From Gracilimonas amylolytica (GTDB lineage: Bacteria; Bacteroidota; Rhodothermia; Balneolales; Balneolaceae): 64,000 nt of DNA. The stretch is from positions 312,146 through 376,145 of the forward strand of contig NZ_PQBS01000037.1 in the NCBI RefSeq assembly GCF_002911695.1. Direction: 5' to 3'. Each line of letters opens with the position of its first letter. Within the stretch, counting starts at the first letter, position 1. The position numbers and the translations under genes were made by a program. The notes below the pieces were generated by a model. It saw nothing but the letters and a program-made list of their open reading frames with translations, had not been told where the DNA came from and searched no databases. Shown piece by piece: positions 16,083-23,836 of this stretch.

Positions 16083-17906
16083 ATGGAGGAAAACACTTAC
16101 GAAAATCAAAAACTGATTGATACCCTTGAACAATGCATCTCCCAGTCGAATCTGGGAGTGGTCATCCTGGATAAGAACCTCAAAGTAATAAGTACTACTG
16201 ACAAAATAACAGAATGGTTCGGATACCGGTTGGAGGAACTCCAAAATAATGCCGCTACTGAACTGGCCTTTAATACCATTGATGAAGAAGACCTGCAACT
16301 GGCTCTGAAGTCAATCGACTCTCTCCTGGAAGGAAAGATGAAGAGCACATGTTATTATTTCCGGATTATTGCGAAGGATGGTTCGGTCAAACACACACGT
16401 TGGTACACCACACTTATAGATGACCAACAAGGGAATCCTCTTTATTTTATCTCAATAGTCGAAAACTTTACCGGACAAAAGGAACTTGAAGACAGTCAGC
16501 AACTATTTGTAGAGATACTGGAATCCACTCCCGATTTTATAGGGATTGCAAAAGCCGACGGAAATGTAATGTTCGTCAATGGGGTCGGGCAATCCATGTT
16601 AGGGTTTGAACAACTGGATGTTACCGAAACCAGAGTCTCCTGTTATGTTCCTGATAGTACCTACCGTCTCCTGCAGGATGAAATCTTCCCGTTTGTTTCC
16701 AGGTTTGGTTCATGGAGCGGAGAGTTCAATTTGCAGCGTTCCGATGGCACTCCGATCCCTGTTTCTGTGGTCATAAATGCCCACAAAAACAGTAATAATG
16801 AAACCGAGTACTACTCAGCGATCTGCCACAATATTACCAACTACCAATCCATTCAGGATTCCCTGCGGGTTAGGGAAGAACGCCTGCAACTTGCCATGGA
16901 GGGTGGCAACATCGGATTCTGGGATTACTATCCGCAGGATAACCGGGTTGTTTTTGACGAAGGGTTGATGTCAGATGCTTTGGGGTATCTTCCTGCCGAA
17001 TTAAGTCAAAATGCTGAAAAGTGGAATAAACTCATCCACCCCGAGGATCTGAAGCCTGTTAAAGATCGACTCAAAAACCATATTATAGGAAATCTATCTC
17101 ATTTTGAGGCTGAATTTCGCTTGAAAAGAAAAGACGGTTCCTGGTACTGGATACAATGCAGGGCTAAAGTAGTGGAAATCGATGATAATGAGTCTCCGTT
17201 GCGGATTACCGGGATATATCAGGATATCAACGACCGAAAGGCTTATGAGCAACGACTGGAACAATCGGTCCGGGAAAAACAGGTCTTGCTTCAGGAAGTT
17301 CACCACCGGGTTAAAAATAACCTGGCTATTATTTCGGGTCTGATGCAGTTGCAGAATTTTACTACGCAAAATGAGGCTTTTTCGGACCTGTTGATTACTT
17401 GTCAAATGAGGATCAAAACCATTGCTATGATTCACGAGATTCTCTATCAGTCCGAAAATCTTTCAAAGATCGATTTTAACTTGTATGTCCACAACCTGAA
17501 TGAGCTTATCAGAAATACCCTCAAACCCAAAAAAGGAATTAGGCTTTCAATTTCATGTGAGCCATTTCTGATCAATGTAAATCAGGCCATACCCTGCGCA
17601 CTGATATTAAATGAATTGATTACCAACTCTGTTAAACATGCATTCCCGGCAGACAGGAAAGGTACTATCACCATCAATGTTACCATGGCCAATAATATTA
17701 TAAGCCTTGAAGTTAAAGATGACGGCATAGGGCTGCTCGAAGATTTTGAGCAAATAAAAGACCACTCTTTGGGATTCACAATCATTGATGTACTTGTAAA
17801 ACAGTTGAAAGCAGAATATGAAATAACCAGCAAAGAGGGAACGGTTACACGTCTCTCATTCAAGCGAGAAGATTTGTCCGGATCAGCAAGTTCAATGATG
17901 GTTTGA
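16083..17906 (+). CDS. PAS-rich sensor histidine kinase (HisKA_2 type) in reverse orientation within the array
   Basis: The product has about three PAS domains (roughly residues 10-125, 130-250 and 265-385 from this start), then a HisKA_2 phospho-acceptor (EVHHRVKNNLAIISGLMQLQ) and a HATPase_c domain with the N box (ALILNELITNSVKHAF) and G box (VKDDGIGLL). No transmembrane helix is evident, so it is probably cytoplasmic. No response regulator is adjacent. The frame also opens at ATG 16047. It is the only intact gene on the plus strand between attC-1 and attC-12. Confidence 0.9.
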   Translation: MEENTYENQKLIDTLEQCISQSNLGVVILDKNLKVISTTDKITEWFGYRLEELQNNAATELAFNTIDEEDLQLALKSIDSLLEGKMKSTCYYFRIIAKDGSVKHTRWYTTLIDDQQGNPLYFISIVENFTGQKELEDSQQLFVEILESTPDFIGIAKADGNVMFVNGVGQSMLGFEQLDVTETRVSCYVPDSTYRLLQDEIFPFVSRFGSWSGEFNLQRSDGTPIPVSVVINAHKNSNNETEYYSAICHNITNYQSIQDSLRVREERLQLAMEGGNIGFWDYYPQDNRVVFDEGLMSDALGYLPAELSQNAEKWNKLIHPEDLKPVKDRLKNHIIGNLSHFEAEFRLKRKDGSWYWIQCRAKVVEIDDNESPLRITGIYQDINDRKAYEQRLEQSVREKQVLLQEVHHRVKNNLAIISGLMQLQNFTTQNEAFSDLLITCQMRIKTIAMIHEILYQSENLSKIDFNLYVHNLNELIRNTLKPKKGIRLSISCEPFLINVNQAIPCALILNELITNSVKHAFPADRKGTITINVTMANNIISLEVKDDGIGLLEDFEQIKDHSLGFTIIDVLVKQLKAEYEITSKEGTVTRLSFKREDLSGSASSMMV

Positions 17907-17984
17907 TCGATCTATTCGATAACCTTCTCAACCAAAGGAGCCTTACTCTATTGATCCAGACTCAGGGCAAATTTCCGGAAGTGG

Positions 17985-18114
17985 GTATAACGACCCTGCG
18001 CGTAACCGGTGTGCTGGCGGGCACCAATTTATTTAAAAATGTACTACAGAATTTGATGAATTAAAATCTTGCAACCGACGGCGAGGCACGTCCGCGTTGA
18101 CGGGCTGGTTAGGC
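17985..18114 (-). other. attC-5
   Basis: Left core GTATAACGACCCTGCGCGTAAC, right core GGTTAGGC; inner CACGTCCGCG block (130 bp). The stop codon of the FNT gene lies in the GTTAGGC core. Confidence 0.85.
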
Positions 18115-19083
18115 AGCCGGTCCATCATTCTGTTGTTGCTTTTCAGTCCATTCGGGACGCGGCCTTGGGGTATCAAATGGACGGCCACCTTTCATACTGA
18201 ACAATACTTCTCGCATAGTTAACACCCGAACCTCTGGATATCGTTTTTGATCGCTTTGAGCATAAGCCATAAATGAGAAGGCCATAACACCTCCCACCGT
18301 ATTTCCTATTAAGACAGGCAGCCAGAATGTTGCGAAAAGTTGTAACAGGCTGTAGGATAAACCGCCATGAAAAACAACCAGTAAGACTTCGGAGGCAGCA
18401 GTAACTACATGGAAAAGATCACATACGGCAATCATATAAAATACAAAATAGATGATAAGCAGGCGGGAAATCGTGTCCCGGGCCGCTGTACTTAACCAGA
18501 CCACACCGGCCACCAGCCAGCCTGCGAACAGCGCACGAAAAAAGATATCCCACCAGCCTAATTCAACCCCATGGCTAACAAAACCGAGTGCCATATTTAA
18601 TGCATCTTGTGAGAGCACGTGAGTGTTGGCAAGAATCAGGCTTCCTATAGCGGCCCCAATGACGTTAGCTACCAATACAATTACCCACAACCGTAGAAGC
18701 AGCGGCAGGCTTGCCAGTCTGGTTAAAACCAACTTGACGGGGGGCAACGTGTTTTCTGTATATAACTGATAACGGCCCATTATGATATACATAAATCCGA
18801 TGGGGTACAGAAGAGCCGCTAAAAAAGCGTTGTCAGGAAAATAGGCGCTGCCTACAGCATACCCGATCAGGGTTAATATAATGGCGAAACCCGCTGTAAT
18901 TCCGCTGAAGAATAACTCCCGGGATTCACTGGCAATCTCCTCATCCGCGGAAGCAAGAACCCGCTGATGTATTTCTTCCCAGGAAAACCGGTCACTAACC
19001 GCCCAACCCGATTTGGGTGCCCCAGAAGCAGCCCGATCTTGTTTACGAACGTCTGGACTGGACAGGTCTTGTTCTTTGCTCAT
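18109..19083 (-). CDS. Cassette gene: formate/nitrite transporter (FNT) family channel
   Basis: The 324-residue protein has a hydrophilic N-terminus of about 60 residues, a core with about six transmembrane helices and the FNT-type segments YPIGFMYIIMGRYQLYTENTL and WLPVLIGNTVGGVMAFSFM. Family members form pentameric channels for small monovalent anions such as formate or nitrite; the long N-terminus resembles the YfdC-like branch. The substrate is unknown. The TAA stop is at 18109-18111, inside the attC-5 core, so the reading frame ends exactly in the recombination site. At almost 1 kb it is among the longer cassette genes here. Confidence 0.88.
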   Translation of the reverse strand: MSKEQDLSSPDVRKQDRAASGAPKSGWAVSDRFSWEEIHQRVLASADEEIASESRELFFSGITAGFAIILTLIGYAVGSAYFPDNAFLAALLYPIGFMYIIMGRYQLYTENTLPPVKLVLTRLASLPLLLRLWVIVLVANVIGAAIGSLILANTHVLSQDALNMALGFVSHGVELGWWDIFFRALFAGWLVAGVVWLSTAARDTISRLLIIYFVFYMIAVCDLFHVVTAASEVLLVVFHGGLSYSLLQLFATFWLPVLIGNTVGGVMAFSFMAYAQSDQKRYPEVRVLTMREVLFSMKGGRPFDTPRPRPEWTEKQQQNDGPAA

Positions 19084-19206
19084 ATTGGAATCAATTTTTT
19101 GAAAATACGTCAGGAGGAAAGTATCAAATATTTAATGGCATTCAAATGGATTTATTAATCTACCTTAATCCCTGAGTGATAAATAGCATGACATATTATG
19201 TAGGAT

Positions 19207-19250
19207 GCCTAACGTTATGGCGCATGTTTTTGAAGTTTAGGCTGAATTTG
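19207..19250 (-). other. attC-6, partial or degenerate site
   Basis: A canonical core GCCTAACGTTATGGCGCATG marks one end. The partner half is not clear; TTTAGGCTGAATTTGTTG within 30 bases is the best candidate. The site may be short or damaged. Confidence 0.45.
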
Positions 19251-19446
19251 TTGTTTGTTTTTTGCCTTTTTTTCGTGCAAACCATTTTACGAAATAACCC
19301 CAAATAAGGCCAGCAACTGTCCAAAGAGGTATACCGTTTAATATATTTTTCCATGTGATAGGGTCGCCTTCTATTAGTGGAAATAGAAACGTCATCGCTT
19401 CAAGCGGAAAATGGACATTGTGGGCCGCTCGTTCAAAAACTTGCAA
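19237..19446 (-). CDS. Cassette gene: small one-helix membrane protein
   Basis: The product has 69 residues or fewer, with a single hydrophobic helix (GIPLWTVAGLIWGYFVKWF) followed by a strongly basic tail (ARKKGKKQTTNSA). An internal start at ATG 19395 would give 52 residues and is as likely. It ends just before the attC-6 core. Its upstream end coincides with the broken edge of the transposase remnant at 19449, so the N-terminal codons or the promoter may have been changed by that insertion or deletion. No function can be given. Confidence 0.6.
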   Translation of the reverse strand: MQVFERAAHNVHFPLEAMTFLFPLIEGDPITWKNILNGIPLWTVAGLIWGYFVKWFARKKGKKQTTNSA

Positions 19447-19448
19447 TT

Positions 19449-19784
19449 ATGTTAAGTTCCTACGCCAAAGCCATTAACAAGCAGGAAAACCGATCCGGCT
19501 CATTATTTACACCTAAGACTAAAGCTAAAAGTTTAAGTGAAGAAGATCGTAATTATGCTGAAACGTGTTTCCATTATATTCATCAAAATCCACTAAAAGC
19601 TAAACTGGTTGAAAATATTGAGGACTGGAAATTCTCATCCTATCGCGATTATGCAGGCTTGCGCAATGGCACCTTACCGAAAAAAGAGCTTGGTATTGAC
19701 ACCTTCAACATTAGCAACGAGCAGCAGTTTAGAAACCGCAGCCAACAAATGCTTGATATAGAAAAGGTAGAAAAAATATTTTAA
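19449..19784 (+). pseudogene. 5'-truncated REP-associated tyrosine transposase (RAYT, Y1_Tnp)
   Basis: The frame encodes the C-terminal part of an IS200-like REP-associated transposase: LSSYAKAINKQENRSGSLF, then YIHQNPLKAKLV and DWKFSSYRDYAG. The N-terminal part with the HUH motif, about 90 residues in intact members, is absent, because the upstream sequence is antisense to the cassette gene 19237-19446. The remnant cannot be an active enzyme. It is followed by a REP-like hairpin (19845-19877), the kind of element RAYT enzymes are thought to spread. Confidence 0.82.
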
Positions 19785-19844
19785 CCGCCGCTCGGCTTTA
19801 TACTGCTTTTGTGGGCTGACGAGGAAGAAAACTGCCCTTTTATA

Positions 19845-19877
19845 TTCGTCAGACGACAAAAACAGTCGTCTGACGAA
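19845..19877. repeat. REP-like palindrome next to the RAYT remnant
   Basis: TTCGTCAGACGAC and its exact complement GTCGTCTGACGAA (13-bp arms) flank AAAAACA. Partial repeats GGCTGACGAGGAAGA (about 19815) and GGCTGACGAGTAAGA (about 19910) flank it on both sides, giving a symmetric block from about 19813 to 19925. Confidence 0.8.
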
Positions 19878-19978
19878 GAGTAATCCTCGTCTGCATGCTG
19901 TTTTTGAAGGCTGACGAGTAAGAGAGCTATCCCCTCTTATTTGTTTAAAACAGCGCGGAGAGCCTTGCAGAGTCTCTG

Positions 19979-20272
19979 CTATTTGCTTGCTAAAACATCT
20001 ACTTGAGTAATAGACGGCTCTTCAGAAAAAAGTTCATCAGCTTTTTCCATTAGCGCTGCGGCCACATCCCCATTCAAATGTGCCTGTCGTCCATCTTCAT
20101 CTTCAAAAGTATCGAATATTCCAAAGGTAGAATCTCCGAGACGAATGGCAAACCAGGTAACCGTATCCGGTTCATTTTGAACAATGGGCAGCGCATCTTT
20201 TAAAAATTCTTTAACTTGTTGTTCTTTTCCCGGTTTAGCTTCGAGTGTAACCAGTAATGCTTTTTGTACCAT
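19979..20272 (-). CDS. Cassette gene: ABM-domain protein (putative quinol monooxygenase-like)
   Basis: The 97-residue single-domain protein has the dimeric alpha-beta barrel (ABM) fold: MVQKALLVTLEAKPGKEQQVKEFL, EPDTVTWFAIRL and a FGIFDTFEDEDGRQAHL strand-helix block. Related small proteins include YgiN-like quinol monooxygenases, though many have no assigned substrate. It has its own upstream AT-rich region before attC-7. No attC lies directly downstream: the REP block and RAYT remnant come next, so an original site may have been lost or the cassette extended. Confidence 0.82.
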   Translation of the reverse strand: MVQKALLVTLEAKPGKEQQVKEFLKDALPIVQNEPDTVTWFAIRLGDSTFGIFDTFEDEDGRQAHLNGDVAAALMEKADELFSEEPSITQVDVLASK

Positions 20273-20391
20273 TATTTTTCTTTTTTAATTAAAATTAATC
20301 ATTCAACATTAAATGAACGAGAAAAAAAGATAAGAAGTTCCAATATATAAAAATAAGCTATATAACTATAATTATACAGAAGTACCCCGCT

Positions 20392-20514
20392 GCCTAACGA
20401 CCCTGCGCATAACGGGCGCGGAGATTATGGGTTAATAAACGACTAAATTTTCAAAACAAGCAACACCGGAAACCAACGGCACGTCCGCGTCCCCAGTTGA
20501 TGCGCTTGTTATTG
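20392..20514 (-). other. attC-7
   Basis: GCCTAACGACCCTGCGCATA start, TGCGCTTGTTATTG end (123 bp), with the shared inner GGGCGCGGAGATTATGGGTT block. The stop codon of the next gene lies in its GTTATTG core. Confidence 0.92.
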
Positions 20515-20994
20515 TGCAAACTTCAGGGATTTATTCTGAATTTTAAAGTCGCCTTCAATTGGATAATTACTGGTAATAATCTGTAACTGATGAACTAGAT
20601 CTTTAATTAGAGTCTGATCAAATGTTAGTGAAAAGATTAAATGACTACTATTTATCCCTTGGGAATCGCAAGCTTCAATTTTTACTTCAAAATGCCCTAA
20701 ACCATCTCCAATGACTTTTAGATTTAAATAACCCTCTAAGTCCTTGAAATGTGCGGTTCCTTTTAAATTGTTATAGAGTTGAAATAACTCTTGTTTAAAT
20801 TTTTCAAAATCGGTGGTCATAAATTCACTGTCATAATGACCCGTGAAATTCCCAGCATTAAGGATGACCTTTGTTTTGATCCAGTTTTTATCCCAATCTA
20901 AATCGGAGTCGTGATTGATTAACTCAATTGGTTGAAGGCGAACGAAGTTTCCTTGGTCAGAAATCTCAAATGTTATGTCTTGTTCAGAATTCAT
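20509..20994 (-). CDS. Cassette gene: hypothetical protein, possibly WapI-like immunity family
   Basis: The 161-residue soluble protein (start ATG 20994; the frame opens at 21030) is rich in beta-strand patterns: FTGHYDSEFMTTDFEKFKQEL, a LEGYLNLKVIGDGLGHFEVK segment and a C-terminal helix before YPIEGDFKIQNKSLKFAQ. The alternation and the GHFEV signature recall WapI-type immunity proteins from contact-inhibition loci, but this is a memory-based resemblance and needs a profile search. No toxin gene is adjacent. Its TAA stop lies in the attC-7 core. Confidence 0.7.
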   Translation of the reverse strand: MNSEQDITFEISDQGNFVRLQPIELINHDSDLDWDKNWIKTKVILNAGNFTGHYDSEFMTTDFEKFKQELFQLYNNLKGTAHFKDLEGYLNLKVIGDGLGHFEVKIEACDSQGINSSHLIFSLTFDQTLIKDLVHQLQIITSNYPIEGDFKIQNKSLKFAQ

Positions 20995-21002
20995 TTTTTG
21001 CA

Positions 21003-21125
21003 CAATAACGGTCTTGCAAATAACCGGCACCGGGATTCGGAGCGTCGCCGTTTGTATGACGCTTTAAATCTACCCGATATTTTGAAATAAGCAAGGCGGT
21101 GTCCGCGTTGATTTGCTGGTTATAC
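21003..21125 (-). other. attC-8
   Basis: CAATAACGGTCTTGCAAATA start, GATTTGCTGGTTATAC end (123 bp); inner GTCCGCG block. Its middle contains an inverted pair around GGAGCGTCGCCG and differs from the attC-7 lineage. Confidence 0.87.
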
Positions 21126-21148
21126 GCCGAGTTGGATTAAGGCAAAAG

Positions 21149-22246
21149 CTAATTCATAAGATCCGGGAGAAGGGCTTTATAAATCCGTGCACTATTAAAA
21201 TTAACTAAAAAAATGTTTGAGCCAGTATTAAAAAGAGGCTGATACACCACTTGCTCACCTTTATTATCTACAAATGTATGAATTATAATTTCAGAGTTCA
21301 TGTCCAAGGGAATTTCATACAGGTTAGTTTTATATGCCACCCAAATCGTATTTTTACTAAAAAAAACTTCCCGTATTAAAACTGAAACAGTAACAGGTTC
21401 ATTTAAGGGAAGCAATTCTAATGATGTATTTAATGATTCTAAATCTGAATCTGGTTCCAAGTTTATCATTATTTTGTCATCACCGATTTTTGCCATAATC
21501 ATTGGGATTCCTTGATATGCATATAATAAGATTAATCCCGCCTCACCATCTGTCATGTCATAAGCAATATTATTATGCATACTTGGTTGATATCCTGAAG
21601 GAACTATTCTCTGTATTAAATTCTCAGTCACATTTCCTAAGCTATCTCGCTTGGACAGTACAAAATCCTGACGATAGGTTGGCCAAAGAAATTCATTTTC
21701 GTTTAAAACTGTTAATTTATTACCTCCAAAAGAGTTGGGTAAATCCTTAAGATGATATCTTGATTTTTCATTGCCATTTAAATCGGATACCAAGATCATC
21801 TGTTGATCTGTATCAATGATGTAAATTGTTTCTTCATTCTTGTTCAAAGTTTTGCCAAGAGAGACTGGCCGAATTACCTCCGACGGGCCTCTTCCTTTTC
21901 TGAATAACTCTCTTATGAAACCACCACTGATATCAAATTCTAATAATTTTCCGGTGGTTACATCAGTTACCCAATAAGTTCCATTTGAGGTTTCCATAAT
22001 ATCTGTAACCATAGACAGAATTACCCCATCATCTTTTTTTGAATCGTACCATAATTCTACAAGTGTTGTATCATTCCGGATTCCAGACCAACTATCTATG
22101 CTTATATATTCAAAGGAATCATGATCTGGAATTTCATAGACGTGCTTAGGCTTCTGTTGAGAGCAATGTATAAATGTAAATGCAATTAAGAATAAACAGC
22201 CAATATGAACTCTCATATTGGCTGTTTTATTTACTTGTGTTGTCAT
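21149..22246 (-). CDS. Cassette gene: 6-bladed beta-propeller lipoprotein
   Basis: From ATG 22246 the product has 365 residues with a signal peptide and lipobox (FIHC), then repeated blade motifs such as DIMETSNGTYWVTDVTTGKLLEFD and the KGRGPSE signature also found (SGRGPGE) in the chromosomal gene at 36759. Proteins of this family in Bacteroidota are anchored outside the cytoplasm and often have small secreted peptides next to them; their ligands are unknown. The start is ambiguous: 22246 lies 11 bases after the upstream gene, while ATG 22216 is inside a perfect hairpin. A still longer frame to 22348 overlaps the peptide gene and is unlikely. Confidence 0.85.
   Translation of the reverse strand: MTTQVNKTANMRVHIGCLFLIAFTFIHCSQQKPKHVYEIPDHDSFEYISIDSWSGIRNDTTLVELWYDSKKDDGVILSMVTDIMETSNGTYWVTDVTTGKLLEFDISGGFIRELFRKGRGPSEVIRPVSLGKTLNKNEETIYIIDTDQQMILVSDLNGNEKSRYHLKDLPNSFGGNKLTVLNENEFLWPTYRQDFVLSKRDSLGNVTENLIQRIVPSGYQPSMHNNIAYDMTDGEAGLILLYAYQGIPMIMAKIGDDKIMINLEPDSDLESLNTSLELLPLNEPVTVSVLIREVFFSKNTIWVAYKTNLYEIPLDMNSEIIIHTFVDNKGEQVVYQPLFNTGSNIFLVNFNSARIYKALLPDLMN
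22194..22227 (-). promoter_or_regulatory. Perfect 15-bp hairpin over the alternative start codon of the propeller gene
   Basis: AAACAGCCAATATGA and TCATATTGGCTGTTT pair exactly around a 4-base loop. On the minus strand ATG 22216 is at the tip of the first arm. It could mask initiation or be a repeat; no T-tract follows in either direction beyond TTT. Confidence 0.7.
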
Positions 22247-22257
22247 GGATAGAATGT

Positions 22258-22491
22258 TTATTGAGAAATCATTGGACAGCTTCCCCCGTAAGAGGCTCCC
22301 GCTACTTCTCCATAATCCCAAGAACCATCGGAACAGGATATTGACCAAGTAAATCCATCAAATCCATCTCCATCATTTATTGTTGTTACGCAATCTCCAT
22401 TATCACATTGATAAATTGCTGCATTTACTGTTGGTGTTGCAAAGAGCATGAATCCACTCAGAATAAGGAAGGGTATATTACGCTTTTTCAT
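22258..22491 (-). CDS. Cassette gene: small secreted cysteine-containing peptide
   Basis: The product is 77 residues: signal peptide with basic start (MKKR), hydrophobic core and a likely cleavage after VNA (residue 24), leaving about 53 residues with four Cys (in YQCDNGDC, SISCSDG and GGSCP). The mature part is rich in Gly, Asp and Trp and could form two disulfides. It is encoded between an AraC-type HTH gene and a propeller lipoprotein gene in one cassette. No family was recognised; the arrangement recalls NVEALA-type peptide loci of Bacteroides, but the motif is absent. Confidence 0.75.
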   Translation of the reverse strand: MKKRNIPFLILSGFMLFATPTVNAAIYQCDNGDCVTTINDGDGFDGFTWSISCSDGSWDYGEVAGASYGGSCPMISQ

Positions 22492-22583
22492 AAGAGTATC
22501 GATTTTGATTAATATTTAATTAAGAACCTGCACAGGTTAAATCAAATCAAAACAATCCATATATTTTTCAATATTTTCTTCAA

Positions 22584-22991
22584 TTATTTCTTCAATTTTT
22601 TCCATGCCATGGGTGAAAGCCCTTCCCTATTGGTAAATATAGTAGTGAAAGAAGCAGGTTTTTCATAACCTACAAACCAGCTAATATCACCAATTGTTAC
22701 ATTTAAACTGTCACTCTTCTGAAGTATTAATTTAGCGGCTTCAATTCGGTGATGTACAATATATAAACTCGGGACTTTTCCGATGTATCCTTTGAATCGG
22801 GACGAGAAATTATTTTGTGGAATATTACAACTCTCTCTCATTGCTTTAACCGAGCAAGTGATCTCAAAAATATTTCGGTTTAAAAATAAAACAGTTCTAA
22901 TAATCTCATTGGGCCATGACTGTTCAGGTTTTTTAAGGTTTAAAAGTTTATAGATTTTTAATAGCTCCAGAATTTGTTTTGTACTCTCCAT
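22584..22991 (-). CDS. Cassette gene: AraC-type helix-turn-helix protein
   Basis: The 135-residue product has an AraC-family DNA-binding domain in its C-terminal two thirds: PSLYIVHHRIEAAKLILQKSD, IGDISWFVGYEKPASFTTIF and GLSPMAWKKLKK. The N-terminal 45 residues are short and helical, with no ligand-binding domain, so it may be a constitutive or partner-dependent regulator. It is first in the three-gene cassette, 92 bases before the peptide gene, and probably controls it and the propeller lipoprotein. Start ATG 22991 is preceded by GGAGGG-like sequence. Confidence 0.83.
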   Translation of the reverse strand: MESTKQILELLKIYKLLNLKKPEQSWPNEIIRTVLFLNRNIFEITCSVKAMRESCNIPQNNFSSRFKGYIGKVPSLYIVHHRIEAAKLILQKSDSLNVTIGDISWFVGYEKPASFTTIFTNREGLSPMAWKKLKK

Positions 22992-23015
22992 GTACCCTCC
23001 GTAAGTTTGTTAGGC

Positions 23016-23137
23016 GTATAACGACCCAGCGCATAACGGGCGCGGAGATTTTTAATTAATAAACGACTAATAAGTTAAAACAAGCAATTCTGGAAACCGA
23101 AGCTCCGTCCGCGTCCCAGTTGATGCGCTTGTTAGTG
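23016..23137 (-). other. attC-9
   Basis: GTATAACGACCCAGCGCATA start, TGATGCGCTTGTTAGTG end (122 bp). An extra core-like GTTAGGC (23009-23015) abuts the left end, giving back-to-back cores GTTAGGC-GTATAAC. Confidence 0.92.
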
Positions 23138-23150
23138 GGCTGACGCTTGT

Positions 23151-23387
23151 TTAAAAAGCACCGAAAATTTGCAACAAACTGAAGAAAACAAGAACGATTG
23201 CTCCAAAAAAAGTAGAATACATAATACCTCGATGCCAGAATGGTAACTCTTCCTTTCTTTGAAAGTCTTTGTAATAACTTAGAGTAACAATAATCACTAG
23301 TACAGTAATTGAATAAAGAGGATCCAAACCCAAATCTTCGAAGAAATGGACTAATTTTCTCCCGAGTTCTTCTTTAGCATCATTCAT
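23151..23387 (-). CDS. Cassette gene: small two-helix membrane protein
   Basis: From ATG 23387 the product has 78 residues: a short amphipathic start (MNDAKEELGRKLVHFFED), then two hydrophobic helices (LYSITVLVIIVTLSYY and STFFGAIVLVFFSLLQIFG) joined by a charged loop. The frame opens 10 residues earlier (23417), but those codons come from the attC side. No family was recognised. It is a single-gene cassette between attC-9 and attC-10. Confidence 0.7.
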   Translation of the reverse strand: MNDAKEELGRKLVHFFEDLGLDPLYSITVLVIIVTLSYYKDFQRKEELPFWHRGIMYSTFFGAIVLVFFSLLQIFGAF

Positions 23388-23398
23388 ATTTGCAAGCC

Positions 23399-23521
23399 CA
23401 CTAACGACCCAGCGCATAACGGGCGCGGAGGTTGTGGGTTAATAAACGGCTAATAATTTAAAACAAGCAACTCCGGAAACCAACGGCACGTCCGCGTCCC
23501 CAGTTGATGCGCTTGTTAGTG
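23399..23521 (-). other. attC-10
   Basis: CACTAACGACCCAGCGCATA start, TGATGCGCTTGTTAGTG end (123 bp). The two 7-base cores are exact inverse complements; inner pairs GCGCAT/ATGCGC and CGCGGA/TCCGCG are intact. It is the clearest site of the array. Confidence 0.95.
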
Positions 23522-23531
23522 TGCCGGTAGA

Positions 23532-23831
23532 TTATAAGCGTGATTTCCAAGATTCTGGATTCCGATGTTGATGCAAAATTGCGAAAACCGAAATCGCATC
23601 TTGTTGTTCAACAAAGTAAATAGAAAAAGGAAACCGGTTAACTACAGCTCTTCGGACTACATTTTTGTAAATGACTTGGTGCTGATGAGGGGTACGAAGG
23701 ACTGAAGTAATCTTTACATCCACACAACGAGCAAACTCTTTCCCCAATCCCGGGTCTTGGGTTTCGTACCAATCGTGAGCATCATCAAAATCTTTTTCAG
23801 CCTGTGGAGTAAGAATTAGCGTTTTGGGCAC
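23532..23831 (-). CDS. Cassette gene: ParE/RelE-family toxin
   Basis: The 99 residues follow the ParE/RelE plan: LILTPQAEKDFDDAHDWYE, then GLGKEFARCVDVKITSVLRTP, then RRAVVNRFPFSIYFVE and a final VFAILHQHRNPESWKSR. Such toxins inhibit gyrase (ParE) or cleave mRNA (RelE); sequence alone does not separate them. The antitoxin gene ends 5 bases upstream. The stop is 11 bases from attC-10. Confidence 0.9.
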   Translation of the reverse strand: MPKTLILTPQAEKDFDDAHDWYETQDPGLGKEFARCVDVKITSVLRTPHQHQVIYKNVVRRAVVNRFPFSIYFVEQQDAISVFAILHQHRNPESWKSRL

Positions 23832-23836
23832 GATGT

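Noticed and set aside
19451-19457. GTTAAGT as an extra attC core at the RAYT breakpoint
   Set aside because: It matches GTTRRRY but is inside the coding region for the conserved LSSYAKA segment and has no partner half.
22247-22348. 34 extra N-terminal residues for the cassette propeller lipoprotein
   Set aside because: They overlap the peptide gene in another frame and would put the signal peptide far from the N-terminus.
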